Part shown: piece after piece, positions 1-12,141 of the stretch
Numbering within the stretch: position 1 is the stretch's first letter
Layout: each line of letters begins with the position of its first letter
Translations under genes and position numbers: made by a program
Source: Pammene aurita
Lineage: Eukaryota > Arthropoda > Insecta > Lepidoptera > Tortricidae
NCBI GenBank assembly: GCA_947086415.1
Contig: OX352296.1
Location: 23,944,748 to 24,008,747, forward strand
Length of the DNA stretch: 64,000 nt
Direction: 5' to 3'
The notes under the pieces: model-generated
Database searches by the model: none
What the model was told of the DNA's origin: nothing
The model's input: only the letters and a program-made list of their open reading frames with translations

Positions 1-104
1 TAACGACCAGTGCTTGATTTTTGAAAACTAAAATTAAAGTCTGAAAACTATACATAAGGCTTTTCTGTTTTTTAAATGTTGACAGACCACATAGCGGAAC
101 TTAC

Positions 105-268
105 AAGCAACGACATTAACATTACATTGAATAGGTACATCCATAATTCGTGATGGACACAAATAACTAATTAGTAAATGTCCTTATCGGGGTTCTAATT
201 ATTTCGAACCTAGGACCTACACTGTACAGCTTCGTAACGACTCAGCCAGGCTCGAAGGCCGTCGTCAT
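105..268 (-). repeat. Diverged tRNA-derived SINE fragment
   Basis: Read on the minus strand this has a tRNA-like head with a B-box-like GGTCCTAGGTTCGAA at about 200-215. It is followed by a body (CCCCGATAAGGACATTTA... TTTGTGTCCATCACGAATTATGGATGT) that matches the layout of the better preserved SINE at 11.9 kb. It is old and lacks a clear tail. The rest of 1-690 shows no gene. Confidence 0.5.
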
Positions 269-691
269 TTATTAGTTATGAAATCGCTAAACAATCAACT
301 TAATCGATATAAATTAACGTCGATCTACTCATACCAAATAATTGCAAACCGGCCAAGTGCAAGTTAAACTGGTTGTAGAGATGAAAGGATTCATCACTCA
401 CTGCAGTCACAGGCAATTGACCTTTTGAAATCGAACCATTCATACCTAAATTGTACGTTATTTGAATTATTTGCTTATGTAAATTATGTGTCACCTACAT
501 AGCTACTCGTACTACCTTTGAAGTCATCCTTGCTTTGCAGAAAGAGAGTACGAAGATACATGAAGATCTTAGAGTATTACCACAGATTATATAATAGGTA
601 TTACGAGTAGAATATCTATGCATGTTCAGTTTTCGGACAATGCATTTTTGTACCTATATGTAGTACTTAGTACTTACCTAAAAAAATAGTG

Positions 692-949
692 ACGGGTGTA
701 ACAAAAATAGAGGTGATCCGTTTAAGGACATAATTGGAATCCTATTGCGACTAAGAAAAAGTAGGTGAAAAATGTTTTGGACGCAAAATAAAAGAAAATT
801 TTGTTTGGGACACGTCATCTCAGCCGATCGACCCTCCATACAAAACCATTTTTTGTTTCGCGTGATTGTTTCTAGTTTTTCATAATTAGAATAGAATACA
901 TACCAATTATGCCCTTAAACGGATTACCAGCATTTTTGTTACATTCTGT
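692..949. mobile_element. MITE with GGTGATCCGTTTAAGG inverted ends
   Basis: The left end reads GGGTGTAACAAAAATAGAGG then TGATCCGTTTAAGGACATAATT. The right end is its approximate reverse complement (AATTATGCCCTTAAACGGATTACC...TTTTTGTTACA). A related copy lies at 51288-51652. No transposase is inside, so it is non-autonomous. From 950 to 1690 I see no gene or clear repeat. Confidence 0.6.
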
Positions 950-1690
950 ATTTGATGACTAGTAACGTGTACCTACGGGTCAAAGGAACCTAATTTAAAT
1001 GACAAACAACTATTCAATTCTTATCAGTTTTTCTTATCAGATCTCGTAAGGGAAAATATCTAATGGCGTCTTACCTACTTGTTTTGACCTCTATTTTCAC
1101 GCCGTGTCGTGTGTATGACGAAAACGGAACACGGTTATAGTGTTTCAGATTGGTACCTCTGACTAGCTCCACGCACTTTGAACACAGCCAACTGAAAATG
1201 TTTTTTCATCAGACTTGCTCCTTAAGCGTGGCATTACCCACACGCAGGCACCACGGGCGTTATAGTTAAAATCTTATTCGTTAGTGAGTTATTAGCCTAT
1301 AAATCTTAGGGAATAAGCTATTGCTCCTTACCTTTTTTTATCCTCATTTTCTTGATCTGAAACTTTTTTTTCCAACTGTAATGAAACAAAAGTGTGATTC
1401 AGGTACTTATGTTAGGAACGTCTTTACCTACTCATATCACATATTCTCCCAAACGATCAACAAGGACAATCAGGCGTTCAATGAGTCATGTTTTACCGAG
1501 TACTTGTGTAGGTTAAAACATGATAACCCCAGGCCAGCCGAGAACTGTATGAGTGCCATCTCTATTAGTGCGTTACTCCACCCGTGAGACCTTACGACCT
1601 CCTTCCAGATAGGTATACCTCAATGAATGTAGGTACAAACTTAACAAAGAACACCCATTTACATAATGAGATGAAGGCAAAGATTTTTCC

Positions 1691-1853
1691 CGGCGAACTT
1701 CGTACCGCCAGCGCCATCTACTTTTTTTTTATTTCTCCAATATTTTTATAGTTATTCTGCTATTCGGGGCGGATACAAATCCAAAAAATAAAATCGGTTT
1801 AGCCATTCTTGACTCGAGTTATAAATGGTGTTCGTAGAAATTTGTTTGATCTA
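1691..1853 (+). repeat. Interspersed repeat fragment (family shared with 51.1 kb)
   Basis: The segment starting CGGCGAACTTCGTACCGCCA and ending near TTCTTGACTCGAGTTATAAATG aligns by eye over its full length with 51112-51278. It resembles the 3' portion of a common lepidopteran dispersed repeat; the superfamily was not determined. From 1854 to 2310 there is only AT-rich DNA with no gene signal. Confidence 0.5.
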
Positions 1854-2310
1854 ATGTAATAATTTAGATTATGACTTATGACACCAAAAAACTGTGCAAT
1901 ATTCCACAACTAGTAGCAAATAAGAAAAAAATACCAAAAACTGAAAATTGCCCTTTGTTTTGAGTAGCAAAGCCAAATTAAAGAAATAATTAAGAATAAA
2001 TTAATTTTGAGTAATGATAAGATTCCCATAACGTAACGCACAGTAGGTATTTTATTATTTATTATTTATTTATATTGCCTCGGTTTCGAGTTTCGACCAA
2101 CCTTGTTGTATGGCATATAGCGCCACAGACCATTATGGTGCTTAAGTTCTTTGTGCCAATTTCCACCATATTGTACAGTTTCTAAAAACGGAACGACATA
2201 AAATTTCTACGTAGGTATTAGTAGGTAACTATAGAACCTGCTCACAAAACTTCGCGGGAATCAGTTGAGAAATGCGACCGTGGGTTGAAGAGGAGAACAG
2301 CCGGACATAC

Positions 2311-2894
2311 GGAATGCAATCTCGATCTCGCGAGATCTCGTGCGAATTTCCGAGATTCAATCTTGATGGCAATCTCGAGATCTCGGTTTCGCAAATTTCG
2401 ACCGAGATCTCGATTAATACTTTTGAGATCTCGAACGAGATTTAAAGGCTTATCAACAAGAATTCCTTACAAAATATTGAGTATCTAAATCACTGTGTAA
2501 GGGGGAAAAATGATTTTTAAGCTGTTTTTCACGGTATAAACGATAGACACAAATATTTACTTTACTATTATCACTTTGACTTACTTAAGTACAGATTACT
2601 GAGAATTATGCTATTCCGTTGAGAGAAAAGTTGATGTTATATTACCTAAACGTTCAATATTAACTCAATGTAGATTATTTCTTTATTAATTCGGATTAAT
2701 GTGTTGTTTCTTTAATAAAAAATACCAGGAAGTATCCTAAATAAGGGGCTTATACTGAATTCTTAACCAATTTTGATCAATATAACTAATTTGTAACCAA
2801 ATCACGAACTGGCGAGATCTCGAATAGACCAATCTCGACTTCGATTTTTCGCACGAGATCCCGAATTGTCAATCTCGGTTCGAGATTGCATTCC
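2311..2894. mobile_element. Foldback element rich in ATCTCG / CGAGAT words
   Basis: The left end (GGAATGCAATCTCGA, then many ATCTCG/CGAGAT words to about 2446) recurs inverted at 2808-2894, ending TCGAGATTGCATTCC. The middle (2450-2807) is plain AT-rich DNA. This gives long, internally repetitive terminal inverted repeats of about 90-130 bp. It ends 73 bp before the start codon of the LRR gene, so it lies in that gene's promoter or 5' UTR region. Confidence 0.65.
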
Positions 2895-2967
2895 CTAGAA
2901 CTTTATGCATTCCCTAGACGGACACAAGAAAGCATTTTTGCCCAAGCAGAAACGAAGATAAATAAAA

Positions 2968-5900
2968 ATGGTACTTATTTTCAGAACAACGCGCGCTTTT
3001 CTAACGTTAGTTGCCTTGCTGCACTTCGAGGCACTAGCTACCGACACCACCGTAGAGATCCAAGAGCTGAACGGTCTAGGGCAGCCGAAGCGATGCTCTT
3101 ACGAGCACACCTACGGCTACTATGGGGTCTCCTGTGCCAATTTGCAGATGGATAGTGTACCCAGCCTTAAAGGAAACATACAGGTAAGCCGGCATCGACT
3201 GCGCCGTCCGTAAATTACTACAATCTGATTTTTAGGATTCCGTAGCCAAAATGGCAAAAACGGAACCCTTATTTCGTCATGGCCGTCTGTCCGTCCGTCC
3301 GTCAGTCCGTATGTCATAGCCATTTTACTCGGAAACTATAAGACGTATCTTAATAAAATTTAGACATAAGGTGTATTTTATATGCCGCTATTTAGTTATG
3401 TAGTTAAAATGCAAAAAAAAAAATTGTGGGGGCGCTCGGGGATGTAACTAAATTCCAAAAAATTTTTTTTACCAAATATCAACAACATGATGATGTGCAA
3501 CATGCACATCAATGATAGGTCTTTAAAAATAAGATGGAGGTTTTTAAAACATTTTGTGATTAAGTGAATACTTTCAGAAATAATTGTTTCTAAAGTCGGA
3601 AAAATTGTATCCCCCCCCCCCCCCATGTAACTTTTGAACCGAAAGTCCAAAAAATATGAAAAAATTTGAGAAGATGCGCCTTATCACATACTTTCTACGA
3701 GAATTGTTTTGAACGTTATCGGTTAAGCCATTTTTGAGTTATCTCAAAAAACTTCTTCCGTAGCATCAAATAAGACCTTTTCGTAATAGTTTGGTTCTTA
3801 TTCCATTGAATTGAAGGTACGGAACCCTCCATTATGCGTGATCCGACACGCACTTGGCCGGTTTTTTATTTTAAATAAGTACTTGTCTTACACGTTTTGA
3901 CTTCTAAAAGGACCGGTTATAGTTTTGTGTTGTGACTAAAGTTAGTTCAGCGTCTTGAAGGGTAGCGGAACTGCTACTTCGATTTGAACCATGCGGAGGA
4001 ATCACGCACCGGATCGTGAGAGTCCGATAAGAAATAGTATTTTATACAATCGTGACACAATGAAGAGCTTTCCAGTCGAGTACTATTTAAATTTACTTAA
4101 GTAAATTTGTAATAGCCTTTATTAACAATCTTAAATCTGGTTTTACAGTTTTGTTTAACTTAATCTAAATATATAATTTATATATAATGCATTTTTTTCC
4201 TTCTTTTCCTTCATTTAGACATCGGTAAAAATTGTACTTGTGGATTGTTTTGCTTTAGCATAGGCCTCCCCCAAACATTTCCAGTGGTTGCGGTCGTGGC
4301 TTGACTTTCGCCATAATGGACACGCGACCGTTTTAAGTTCTTGATCCCATCTGCGTAACTGCCCTCCTTGTTTCCTTGATCCCTCTCTGGGATACCATTC
4401 GCACATCAGTTTAGTCCATTTTTCTTTTTTGTTTCTAAGTAAATACAATTTAGTAACTCCAATCTCTCGATGGATTGTGCCGGCGGTCGAGGAGGGGGAC
4501 GTTGCTCTCCTCCACCAGGGATCTTAACCGGTATTTTCAAAAAGAAATAATGTGACATATTTAATTATTTCATGTAAAACTCAATATTGTAGATATTTAC
4601 GTATTGCCTTGTTGTTATTAGATTGCCTCGTTAAAAATGAAATAGGAAAGGGGGCGTCCATTAATCGCGTCATACGTTTTTGGCTTGTTTTAGACCCCCC
4701 CCCCCTCCCCCATGGTGATCTTTAGTGATAGTTTCAGGACCCCTCCCCCCCCCCCTCCAATATGGCGTGTAATTTTTTTGCTAACTAAAGTAAGTACAGT
4801 TTTCTAACACATGAACCTACGTAACGTACCTACGTACACGTGAAGGGTAAAAAAATGAAACTACATGGATACCTCACCGTTTTAATTAAAATTATCTTTA
4901 ATAGAAAAGAAACCGGCCAAGTGCGTGTCGGATCACGCATAATCGAGCGTACCTACAATCGAAAAACTAATATCAAAAGGTCGTATCTACCTATGAAAGA
5001 AGTTTTCTTGGAGATAACTCCATAGTTTCTAAACCGATAATGTTCAAAACAATTTTCGTTCAAAGAATATACATGATATGATCTTCTCAATTTTTTTCAT
5101 ATTTTTTGGATCTCCGGTTCAAAAGTTACAGGGGGGCACAATTTTTTAGACTTACGGGTGATTATTCTTAAAATATTCACTAAATGAAAAAATGTTTAAA
5201 CAAACCTCAATGTTATCAACCGACTTCAAGATTTCGAAGGAGGAGGTTATCAACACGTCGGAATCTTTGTTTTTGCAATATTTTTTTTATGTTCACCGAT
5301 TTTTCGAAGACGTATGGACCGATTTAGAAAATTCTTTTTTTGTTTTAAAGCATAGCGACGCGACGCCCCGCCCGCTCAAATGAACGCTGAAGTGCCAACT
5401 GCGAGGAAAATTTCCGCGCGCAAATTTTACTCTGGTTTCGGCAGTTTGGTTAATTTAAAAGTCGATAATTTTTATTTTATTGAATATAATACAGTAGCAC
5501 GGAGAAACAAAAAAATTACACGTGATATGTGTCCATACGAATCGAAAAGTATGCGCTAATAGTTTAAATAGTTCGGTCTACAAAGTCTCAATTCGAGCAT
5601 TATAGTCGACGAGTAGTGAAAAGTGTTATAAATTAATAATAGTTATACACTTTTTCTTGCGGGAAATAGGTACGTTGCATCGACCCCCTTCTAAACTAGT
5701 AGTTATGATTTTTTCTTAATATTTGTGTATTTTTGTTGCAGGTCATTGACTTCAAAGGAAACAGAATTGGGCTACTCAAAAAGGAGTCTTTCGCCGAATA
5801 CACAGGACTGATATTGCTCTACCTTCCTGATAACTACATGTTTGGCATCGAAGAAAATGCTCTTTCAACTTTAACGTCCTTAGTGAGCCTGGATTTATCA

Positions 5901-8900
5901 GGCAACAGAATACAAACGCTACCAAATTCAATTTTCCAACTACCCTCGTTAAAAAAATTAAGGCTGAATGGTAATCCGTTGATGCAGATGGATGGACAGT
6001 TTAAAGCTCTATCCAGGCCAATAAAAGCGCCTTTGCAATACCTAGACATGTCGAGCTGTTCTCTGACAAAAATGTGGAACTGGGATATCATGCCTCAATT
6101 AACTTTCTACAATATTTCACACAACCCGCTTGTTAATCTGGAGATGTCTCACTTTGTGGATATGTGTAAATTAGCGAATGTTGATTTGACGAAGTCTGTT
6201 GACAAAGTAAGATTATGTGAGCTGAAACCGACGATTGTCTGGCTGAAACGGAAACGTGTGGATTACTTACTTCTGGATGACTCGCATGTTAGGCTGGCGT
6301 CTGTAGGTTTGTATATACTGTAAGATTACTTTATAGATAGCTTAGGATACAGTACAATTTCACATACATAATATTTATTTAAGCAAATTATATTTCATAA
6401 TTTTAACATATTAAAAATAACACGTTCATTTGTTTTGTATTTTTAAAATATTGGTATATAAGTTAAATGAACAGTCCTCAGTCAATGACACGATACATTC
6501 TGTACTTTTATATTTGTATGGGATATTTTTAAACTGACGAATAATTTTTGGTAAGTATAACTTGGATTTGTCTATATTAGACGACATTTTGAACTATTCA
6601 ACATTAGCGAAAGTCGATCAATGGTAAAACAAACCCTAATTTATAACACGTCAAATCCAGAACCGAAATATTAAGTGGTGTACAAAAAAAAAAATTGAGC
6701 AACAATGGAGATACAGACCCAAACAAGATTTACTGAAAATATGGCTCGTGGAAATGTGTAACCGGCCAGTTAATACTGGCCTTAACTTAAGTAAGGTATA
6801 ATTACCTTAATAAGACTGACAGTGAAACTGCTGGGCCGCGATTCGACATGGCATAACTGACAGTCGCTTGCGAGACAACTATGATATCACACTTTTGTGA
6901 CAGTTGAAATCGGGATGGAATCACTTAAGAGTGATATCTAAAATGGTGGCCATAGCCATAGACAAAACGCTCTAGCGAGACCTACTGACAGCTTGACAGT
7001 TAGGTGTGGACACGGGTGGACAGGACGGATATCACTCTATCCACTAGCGATACCAATGTGACATCCACGTCTCACAGTTTGGCATGTCGAATCGATGCCC
7101 TGGCTGATTGTGTATCCTTAGAATTATTAATTAAACACGTAACTCACGCATAGAAGATTTGAACTGTCAACTGCAATAGGGTTGTTTCCACCTACAAAAG
7201 TTAGGGTTGAATTGTAGCGCATTTGATTCTTTTGGATTATAAGAACATATAAAACTTTAAAACTACCTTTTGAGGACCTCTAATAAGCAAAAAGCTTCTG
7301 AAAATTACAAATTTAAAATATTTTTTGAAAAGCGTCACTAGCTCCAACTCGAAACGCCATTGAAGATTCTGATGACGTCGCAACTCACGGTTTGACGCTG
7401 TTGACAGTTAAGATAATGACTTGCAATAGTTGCGTTTCGTTATAACCACATATAGGAGTACCCTGATGTTTACCTACAGTGACTTGCAGAAAACGAAAAA
7501 TTGTTTTAATTTACTAGTAGTTACTAGACTAACCAAGATTAACAAAAGAATAAAATAGTTCTAGGCAATCTGATTTATCATATCGTGATTTAGAAGAAAC
7601 GGTGCTAGGATATTTTCATAAGTATCTGGTCATAACAAAACGCACTACTATTCCGCACGTGAGCGGAAAAGAAGCACTTCCTATGAATATGTGGATCCGT
7701 ATAAATGAGCACTTTCTGAGCATATGCATTGTGAAAATATTTAAACTCGTCTTACCTTATTTTATGTACCGAATGGACTAAGAGCTGGCTACGTCAGATA
7801 TGACACAATAATGAGAGCAACAAAACCCGTCTGGTTAGATTATTACCTTATTGCTAGATCCGGGCAACTGGCAGCTTTTAATGGGTGGAGATCAGGGTGG
7901 AGATCAGGGCCTCGATTCGACATGGCATAACTGACAGTCGCTTGCGAGACAACTATGATATCACACTTTTGTGACAGTTGAAATTTGGGGTGGACACGTG
8001 TGGACAGATGGATATCATTCTATCCACTAGCGATACAAGTGTGACATCCACGTCTCACAGTTTGGCAAGTTGCCAGAGCGACAGACTAGCATAATTTTTG
8101 AATTGGAAAATAGTAAGGACAAAAAACATTGCGTATTATTACGGAAACAAAAACAGTGAGCGACAAATTATGAATTATATTATACGTCGCGTACTAAGTA
8201 CTTTCCCCCAACATAAACTTTTGGCAATGATAAAATCTAATAATTTATATAATCTCTCATAATATTGCATACACCCAGAACTCTAGGATTTGATTTCTTG
8301 AAGTGGTTTGCATTCTTTGACCTCCACCACTTTATAGCTGCCAGATGTCCAGTTCTAGAAATAAGCATAGTATGTACTTATAGCAAACTGACTAGATGGG
8401 TTTCGTTGCTCTCATTATTGGGTCATATCTGACGTGGCTAGCTCTCCGTCTATAAGTAGGTACGGTGTCTCGGTGCAGTTGAACAAACATGCCCTCATTT
8501 TTAAGTTATCGGAGAAAAAATTGTTTAACTATGCCGGGACCTACATAGATACATTTGTTTATAATGTTTACGCATTTAATTTTAATTACAGAGTTCGCTT
8601 CGTGTCCAGAGGGCCCAGTTTCGGAAGAACTGAACCGTACACACAACTTATGTCTGGCGGCATACAAGGTCAGTATCTTTAAAAAAAAATTGTACAAGAT
8701 CCTTTAAAAAAAATAATACCGACTTTATAAAGTTTAGGAGTCCGGTAAAGTTTTTTTTTCGATTTCGCTCAACTATTGATAATATTTTGCAGTAGCTAAC
8801 TAACAATATTTATATTAGCTTGTATACATATTTCGAAAGATTATTTCTTTTTAAACTGCTGGATTTTCTGTTTCATTTATAAATCATTTACCATAATCTA

Positions 8901-10944
8901 ACAGCTGTTTCGCGATTTTAGCTTGGAGAGGTGAAAAAAGTAAGATTTTTATTGATTAAAATGATGTCGTTTAATGAACAGTTTTCAACCGACTTCGAGA
9001 TTTCGAAGGTGGAGGTTATCAATTCGTCGGGATCTTTGTTTTTGCTTTTTTTTTGTATGTTCACCGCTTATTCGAAGACGGCTGCACCGATATGGAATTT
9101 TTTTTTTAAAGAGTGTATAGTTCACAGTTGGTCCCATTGTAAACAGGTCAGGATCTGATGATGGGATCCTGGCGAAATCGAGGGAACTCTTCAACTATTA
9201 TAGGTATATCTATAGCGATTTAAGTATTTTTTACAGTAGCTCGGGTATTTGCTTTTGTAGGTGATATTTTTGTGCAAGATATCATAAAAATTAAAATATA
9301 CAAATAAACTTTACTTTATGCTTTAATCAGAAAGTATAATAGTAGTTTATGCAACTGATACATAATAAGGCCTAATTATGTACAGTTGCATACATTACTT
9401 TATCTACACACATATTGCAAGTACTCAAAGATGGGTTCAGAAGCCGAAGGCAATTGACCTGCATTACTAGGTAGATAGATACAAGTGCTGAAACATACCC
9501 ACAGGTGTAAGCTTAATAAAAATAAATAAATTAGAACTGATAAGGAAAGTATATTTATTTATTATAATATAGTTAACAGTAAACATTTACATTTTCGCAA
9601 TTAAAAATGTTTCGAGAAACAATAACTGACAAGTTGATAACAGAAATGGCGGCCGTACAACTTCTGTCGCGAGTTTTTTTTAAATATTAGCCAACGAACG
9701 AAGTCCTTATTCTCATGTCATCCGAGATCAAAATGTCGTGCGGTTTATGTCAAAAAATATATCGTACTGACGTTTCGTATCGACAACATTTTAAAATCTA
9801 TGGATACTAGAATAGAAACCCATTGAAATTGTGTTGGTTTTCACAGCTGTTCCAAATTTGAAACTCATAAGCTCATAACTTAACAATATTTGAGCATGTA
9901 AAGTTAAAATTACATTACTGCCACAGATAAGAAACTTATCATAGTGAAATCGTTTGTTGTAATGCTGGTCATTGCCTACGGTTTTTGAACGCATTTTAGA
10001 GGACTTACAATATGAGTGTAGATAAAACATGATAATAAAAAACCAAGCAACAAGATTTCACGAATCAACGTCCTCACTAAACAAGCTCTACAAGAATTGA
10101 GATTTCGGGTATTAAATAATAATAAATGTGTACCAAAAGTATTATTTTGCAATAACAAGACCTCAAACTATCTTATCAAATGCAATTTATGTGCGTTATT
10201 TCATTATTAGCGATTTTCGTTTTCAAATCGTTACCGGACTCTTAAATAAAACATTTCATTTTACGTACTAAGCCAAGTATTATATCGTTAACGGTAGGTA
10301 GAGCTCGAAAGACTATGGGTCATAGGTACTCATATATTAAAACGCTATGCGCTGTGTTGGGGTTCAGAAACCAGTCAGATGGAGTTGCTAGCCTATTTAC
10401 AATATGGTCGAAGACAGTCCGCGGGATCTTTAATTTTCCACACAAGCCTACTACCCACAAGATTAATACGTACTCTGTTTATTTAAGATACCTCCTCTAT
10501 ACTTGCTACCTATTGAATTTTGTTTTCTGGTTTACTGCAGCGCTATGAGCAGAAACAGAGACAAGCTAAAGCCTCATTGCTCTAAGAGTGTAGTGTACTC
10601 AAAATGTTTTAACACCTGTAATCAATTAATCATACAGTCGATAATAATCTTTTGTTTTATTCATGCCACATTTTCTCTATATTCGCTACCCAATGGCAAT
10701 GGATGTGTTGCTCTATTATCATTATTTGTATATCCAGGAGCCAACCCCCGAATCCCCGCCGGCCCGACGCACCTGGGCGAAGCTTTGCGGCGGCCTAGGG
10801 GGCTTCCTCGTGGGCTTCATGCTACTCCTCTACGTGTTCCACCGCTACAACGTGGCCAAGACCAAGCGGGCCAGTGAGAAGAAGCCCCTGCCCAGCCACA
10901 AGCGTGCGTCTGAGCTGCTTTTGAACACTGCGTCGTCCGCCTAG
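2968..10944 (+). CDS. Leucine-rich-repeat type I membrane protein, four exons
   Basis: Exons are 2968-3183, 5742-6306, 8592-8668 and 10738-10944. Donors (GTAAGC, GTTTGT, GTCAGT) and acceptors (GCAG, ACAG, CCAG) agree, and reading phases join to give 354 residues. A hydrophobic signal peptide covers residues 1-24. A two-cysteine N-cap (RCSY, VSCANL) follows, then about four to five LRRs (VIDFKGNRI, LVSLDLSGNRI, LKKLRLNGNPL), and a C-cap with FASCPEGP and LCLAAYK. A proline-rich stalk leads to one membrane helix (GGFLVGFMLLLYVFH) and a short basic tail ending NTASSA. This predicts a cell-surface protein with an extracellular LRR domain, suited to ligand or adhesion binding. The orthologue was not recognised. 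Introns are long and TE-filled. The start is the first ATG placing the signal peptide at the N-terminus. Exon joins are inferred from splice sites and phase, not from transcripts. Confidence 0.82.
3232..3872 (+). repeat. GGGTTCCGTAG...CTTGGCCGGTTTTT lepidopteran repeat (intron 1)
   Basis: It starts at TTAGGATTCCGTAGCC, passes a TCCGTCCGTCCGTC tract and a C-run (3611-3624), and ends GGAACCCTCC...CACGCACTTGGCCGGTTTTT. Other copies are at 4909-5160 (inverted), 25298-26080, 35325-36157, 38612-39175 and about 42000-42440. It has no coding capacity. It lies in intron 1 of the LRR gene. Confidence 0.65.
4085..4490 (-). pseudogene. 3' end of an RTE-type LINE reverse transcriptase (fragment)
   Basis: A minus-strand reading frame at 4215-4448 carries WTKLMCEWYPREGSR, RRWDQELKTVACPLW and DRNHWKCLGEAYAKA. 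This matches the C-terminal tail typical of RTE-clade non-LTR retrotransposon proteins (W..R..W.PR...G....RW.D......G..W......DR..W..L.EA). Everything upstream is missing, so it is a 5'-truncated dead copy in intron 1. The match is from family knowledge; no search was run. Confidence 0.6.
4640..4790. repeat. Short repeat with twin poly-C tracts
   Basis: GGGGGCGTCCATTAATCGCG is followed by two C-rich runs (about 4694-4713 and 4740-4759). The GGGGGCGTCCAT word followed by C-rich tracts is a recurrent dispersed sequence in insect genomes. No coding potential. Confidence 0.4.
4909..5160 (-). repeat. Inverted fragment of the GGGTTCCGTAG repeat
   Basis: It begins AAACCGGCCAAGTGCGTGTC, the reverse complement of the family's 3' end, and runs to the GTTCAAAAGTTACAGGGGGG region. 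The distal half is missing. It lies in intron 1 of the LRR gene. Confidence 0.6.
5208..5350 (+). repeat. AACCGACTTC-family repeat fragment
   Basis: CAACCGACTTCAAGATTTCG followed by GAAGGAGGAGGTTATCAA and TTTATGTTCACCGAT matches the first part of the fragment at 8988-9190 and the longer arrays at 14.4, 24.4 and 26.1 kb. Non-coding. From 5351 to 5741 nothing further is seen. Confidence 0.55.
6833..7100. mobile_element. MITE with CGATTCGACATG inverted ends (intron 2)
   Basis: The left end GGGCCGCGATTCGACATG is mirrored at the right by CATGTCGAATCGATGCCC. The inside has a tandem theme of GATATCAC(A/T)CT and TGACATCCACGTCTCACAG. A shorter relative is at 7907-8068. From 6320 to 6832 and 7101 to 7790 I see only AT-rich intron. 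Confidence 0.65.
7791..8447. mobile_element. Foldback element with ~55-bp arms enclosing a second MITE copy
   Basis: 7791-7846 (GAGCTGGCTACGTCAGATAT through CAACAAAACCCGTCTGGTTA) is the imperfect reverse complement of 8394-8447. Between the arms sits a truncated copy (7907-8068) of the CGATTCGACATG MITE, so the structure is probably nested. It is within intron 2 of the LRR gene. Confidence 0.55.
8988..9190 (+). repeat. AACCGACTTC-family repeat fragment (intron 3)
   Basis: It begins CAACCGACTTCGAGATTTCG, contains TTTTTTTTGTATGTTCACCG, and ends near GATGATGGGATCCTGGCGAA, as in the monomers at 14.4 and 26.1 kb. Non-coding. Confidence 0.55.
9340..10035. repeat. Composite interspersed repeat (families B and A), copy 1
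   Basis: 9340-9570 (part B: GTAGTTTATGCAACTGATAC, ACAGTTGCATACATTACTTT) is the reverse complement of 39950-40265, with relatives at 37858-38012 and 45150-45300. 9579-10030 (part A: ATGGCGGCCGTACAACTTCT, CACAGATAAGAAACTTATCA) recurs inverted at 12711-13150 and in part at 45455-45592. Adjacency here and at 45 kb suggests one larger family. It is in intron 3 of the LRR gene. Confidence 0.6.
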
Positions 10945-11885
10945 TCGTTGCCATTCAAGGGTTACCGCGAACGCGAATTTTAGTTATCTCCGCCTCTATC
11001 GCACTTGGCAGGACGAAAGAAAGAGATGCAGATAACGAAATTACGATTTTTGTGGTACCAGGGCCAGTATCGCCAACCAATCTTGGCAGGGGAATGTAAC
11101 AAAGAATATAAGTGAGGAGTGTTTGTGAGTAGGTGGGTAGGTAGGTTTTGCATTTTAGACACTACTGAGTGTAGCTTTTAAGCCTCTGAGGCTATGATAT
11201 TGTGTAATTTCTGAACTTTTTCCTTTTCTACGATTGGTTGTCCACTCTAATATTGAAATTGATCTTTAGTGTTGGTGGTATAATGTCGAAGTCATGTTGA
11301 ACGTTGAATAGAACATAATACTAATATTAAAGTACCTAGTGCTGCATATACGAAAGAATATTGGAATTTTTCTTATATTAATTAGGCAGTGTAATGTTAT
11401 GAATGAATATGTTGATAGTGCAAGAGTTATGTCAAGAAGTACACTAGATGGCGCTTAAAGCGTGAAGATTTAAGCTATTTCGGAATTTGTCCAGACATCG
11501 AATTTACTGCTTAAATCTGCATTTAAGAGAATAACATTTCCATAATAAAAAAACGAATGTGTTATTACTTAAAATACCCGTTACACGCATGAAGGTACAA
11601 GTGTAAAATTAAAACTTGATTCAAGAGCTTGCCGTAGTCTTAAATTATGTAAGCAAGTGCCATTAACATTATTTCCATTTATAATTTTAACTTAGTGGCC
11701 TAATGTAGAAGGCTTAAAAGTCTGATTAGAATAACAAACACAAATATATAAAGCAATGCATTATTTTGTTTATTACTAATAAATATAGTAACTATTCTAT
11801 GCAACACCTATTCTATTATAATAAAAAGATTTAAAAAATTATAAATAGGACAGTAGCGCCACCATCTACAGATGCGTGGTGTAAA
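10945..11885 (+). other. Probable 3' UTR and downstream flank of the LRR gene
   Basis: No coding region is present after the stop at 10942-10944. Candidate polyadenylation hexamers include ATTAAA near 11327 and AATAAA at 11544-11549. Which is used cannot be decided from sequence. Confidence 0.4.
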
Positions 11886-12141
11886 ATGCTAACGACCTCC
11901 TAGCCTAGTCGGTAGTGACTCTGCCTACGAAGCAGGAGGTCCCGGGTTAGAATCCTGGTCAGGGCATTTATTTGTGTGTTTATCACAGATATTTGTTCCT
12001 GAGTTATGGGTGTTTTCTATGTATTTAAGTATTTATTCATATTTATCTATTATATATATCGTCGTCTAGTACCCATAACACAAGCTTACCGTGGGCCTAG
12101 GTCGATTTGTGTAAAATTGTCCTATAATATTTATTTATTTA
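11886..12141 (+). mobile_element. tRNA-derived SINE
   Basis: A tRNA-like head has an A box (TAGCCTAGTCGGTAGTGACT) and a B box (GGTTAGAATCC, one base off the usual GGTTCGAATCC). The head is followed by GGGCATTTATTTGTGTGTTTA and the lepidopteran SINE body (TTTGTTCCTGAGTTATGGGT...TATCGTCGTCTAGTACCC...). It ends in a TTTATTTATTTAT tail. It would be transcribed by RNA polymerase III but the B box is weakened. It is not a functional tRNA because the acceptor stem does not pair. Confidence 0.85.

Noticed and set aside
3120..3323. Minus-strand ORF over exon 1 of the LRR gene
   Set aside because: It overlaps a real coding exon and a repeat with TCCG tracts; no motif.
9791..10030. 79-residue minus-strand ORF conserved with 12711-12926
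   Set aside because: The match is a repeat copy; the two copies differ by frameshift and the translation carries no domain.
11886..11960. Possible tRNA gene
   Set aside because: A and B boxes are present, but no acceptor-stem pairing or proper anticodon arm, and it continues into a SINE body and tail.
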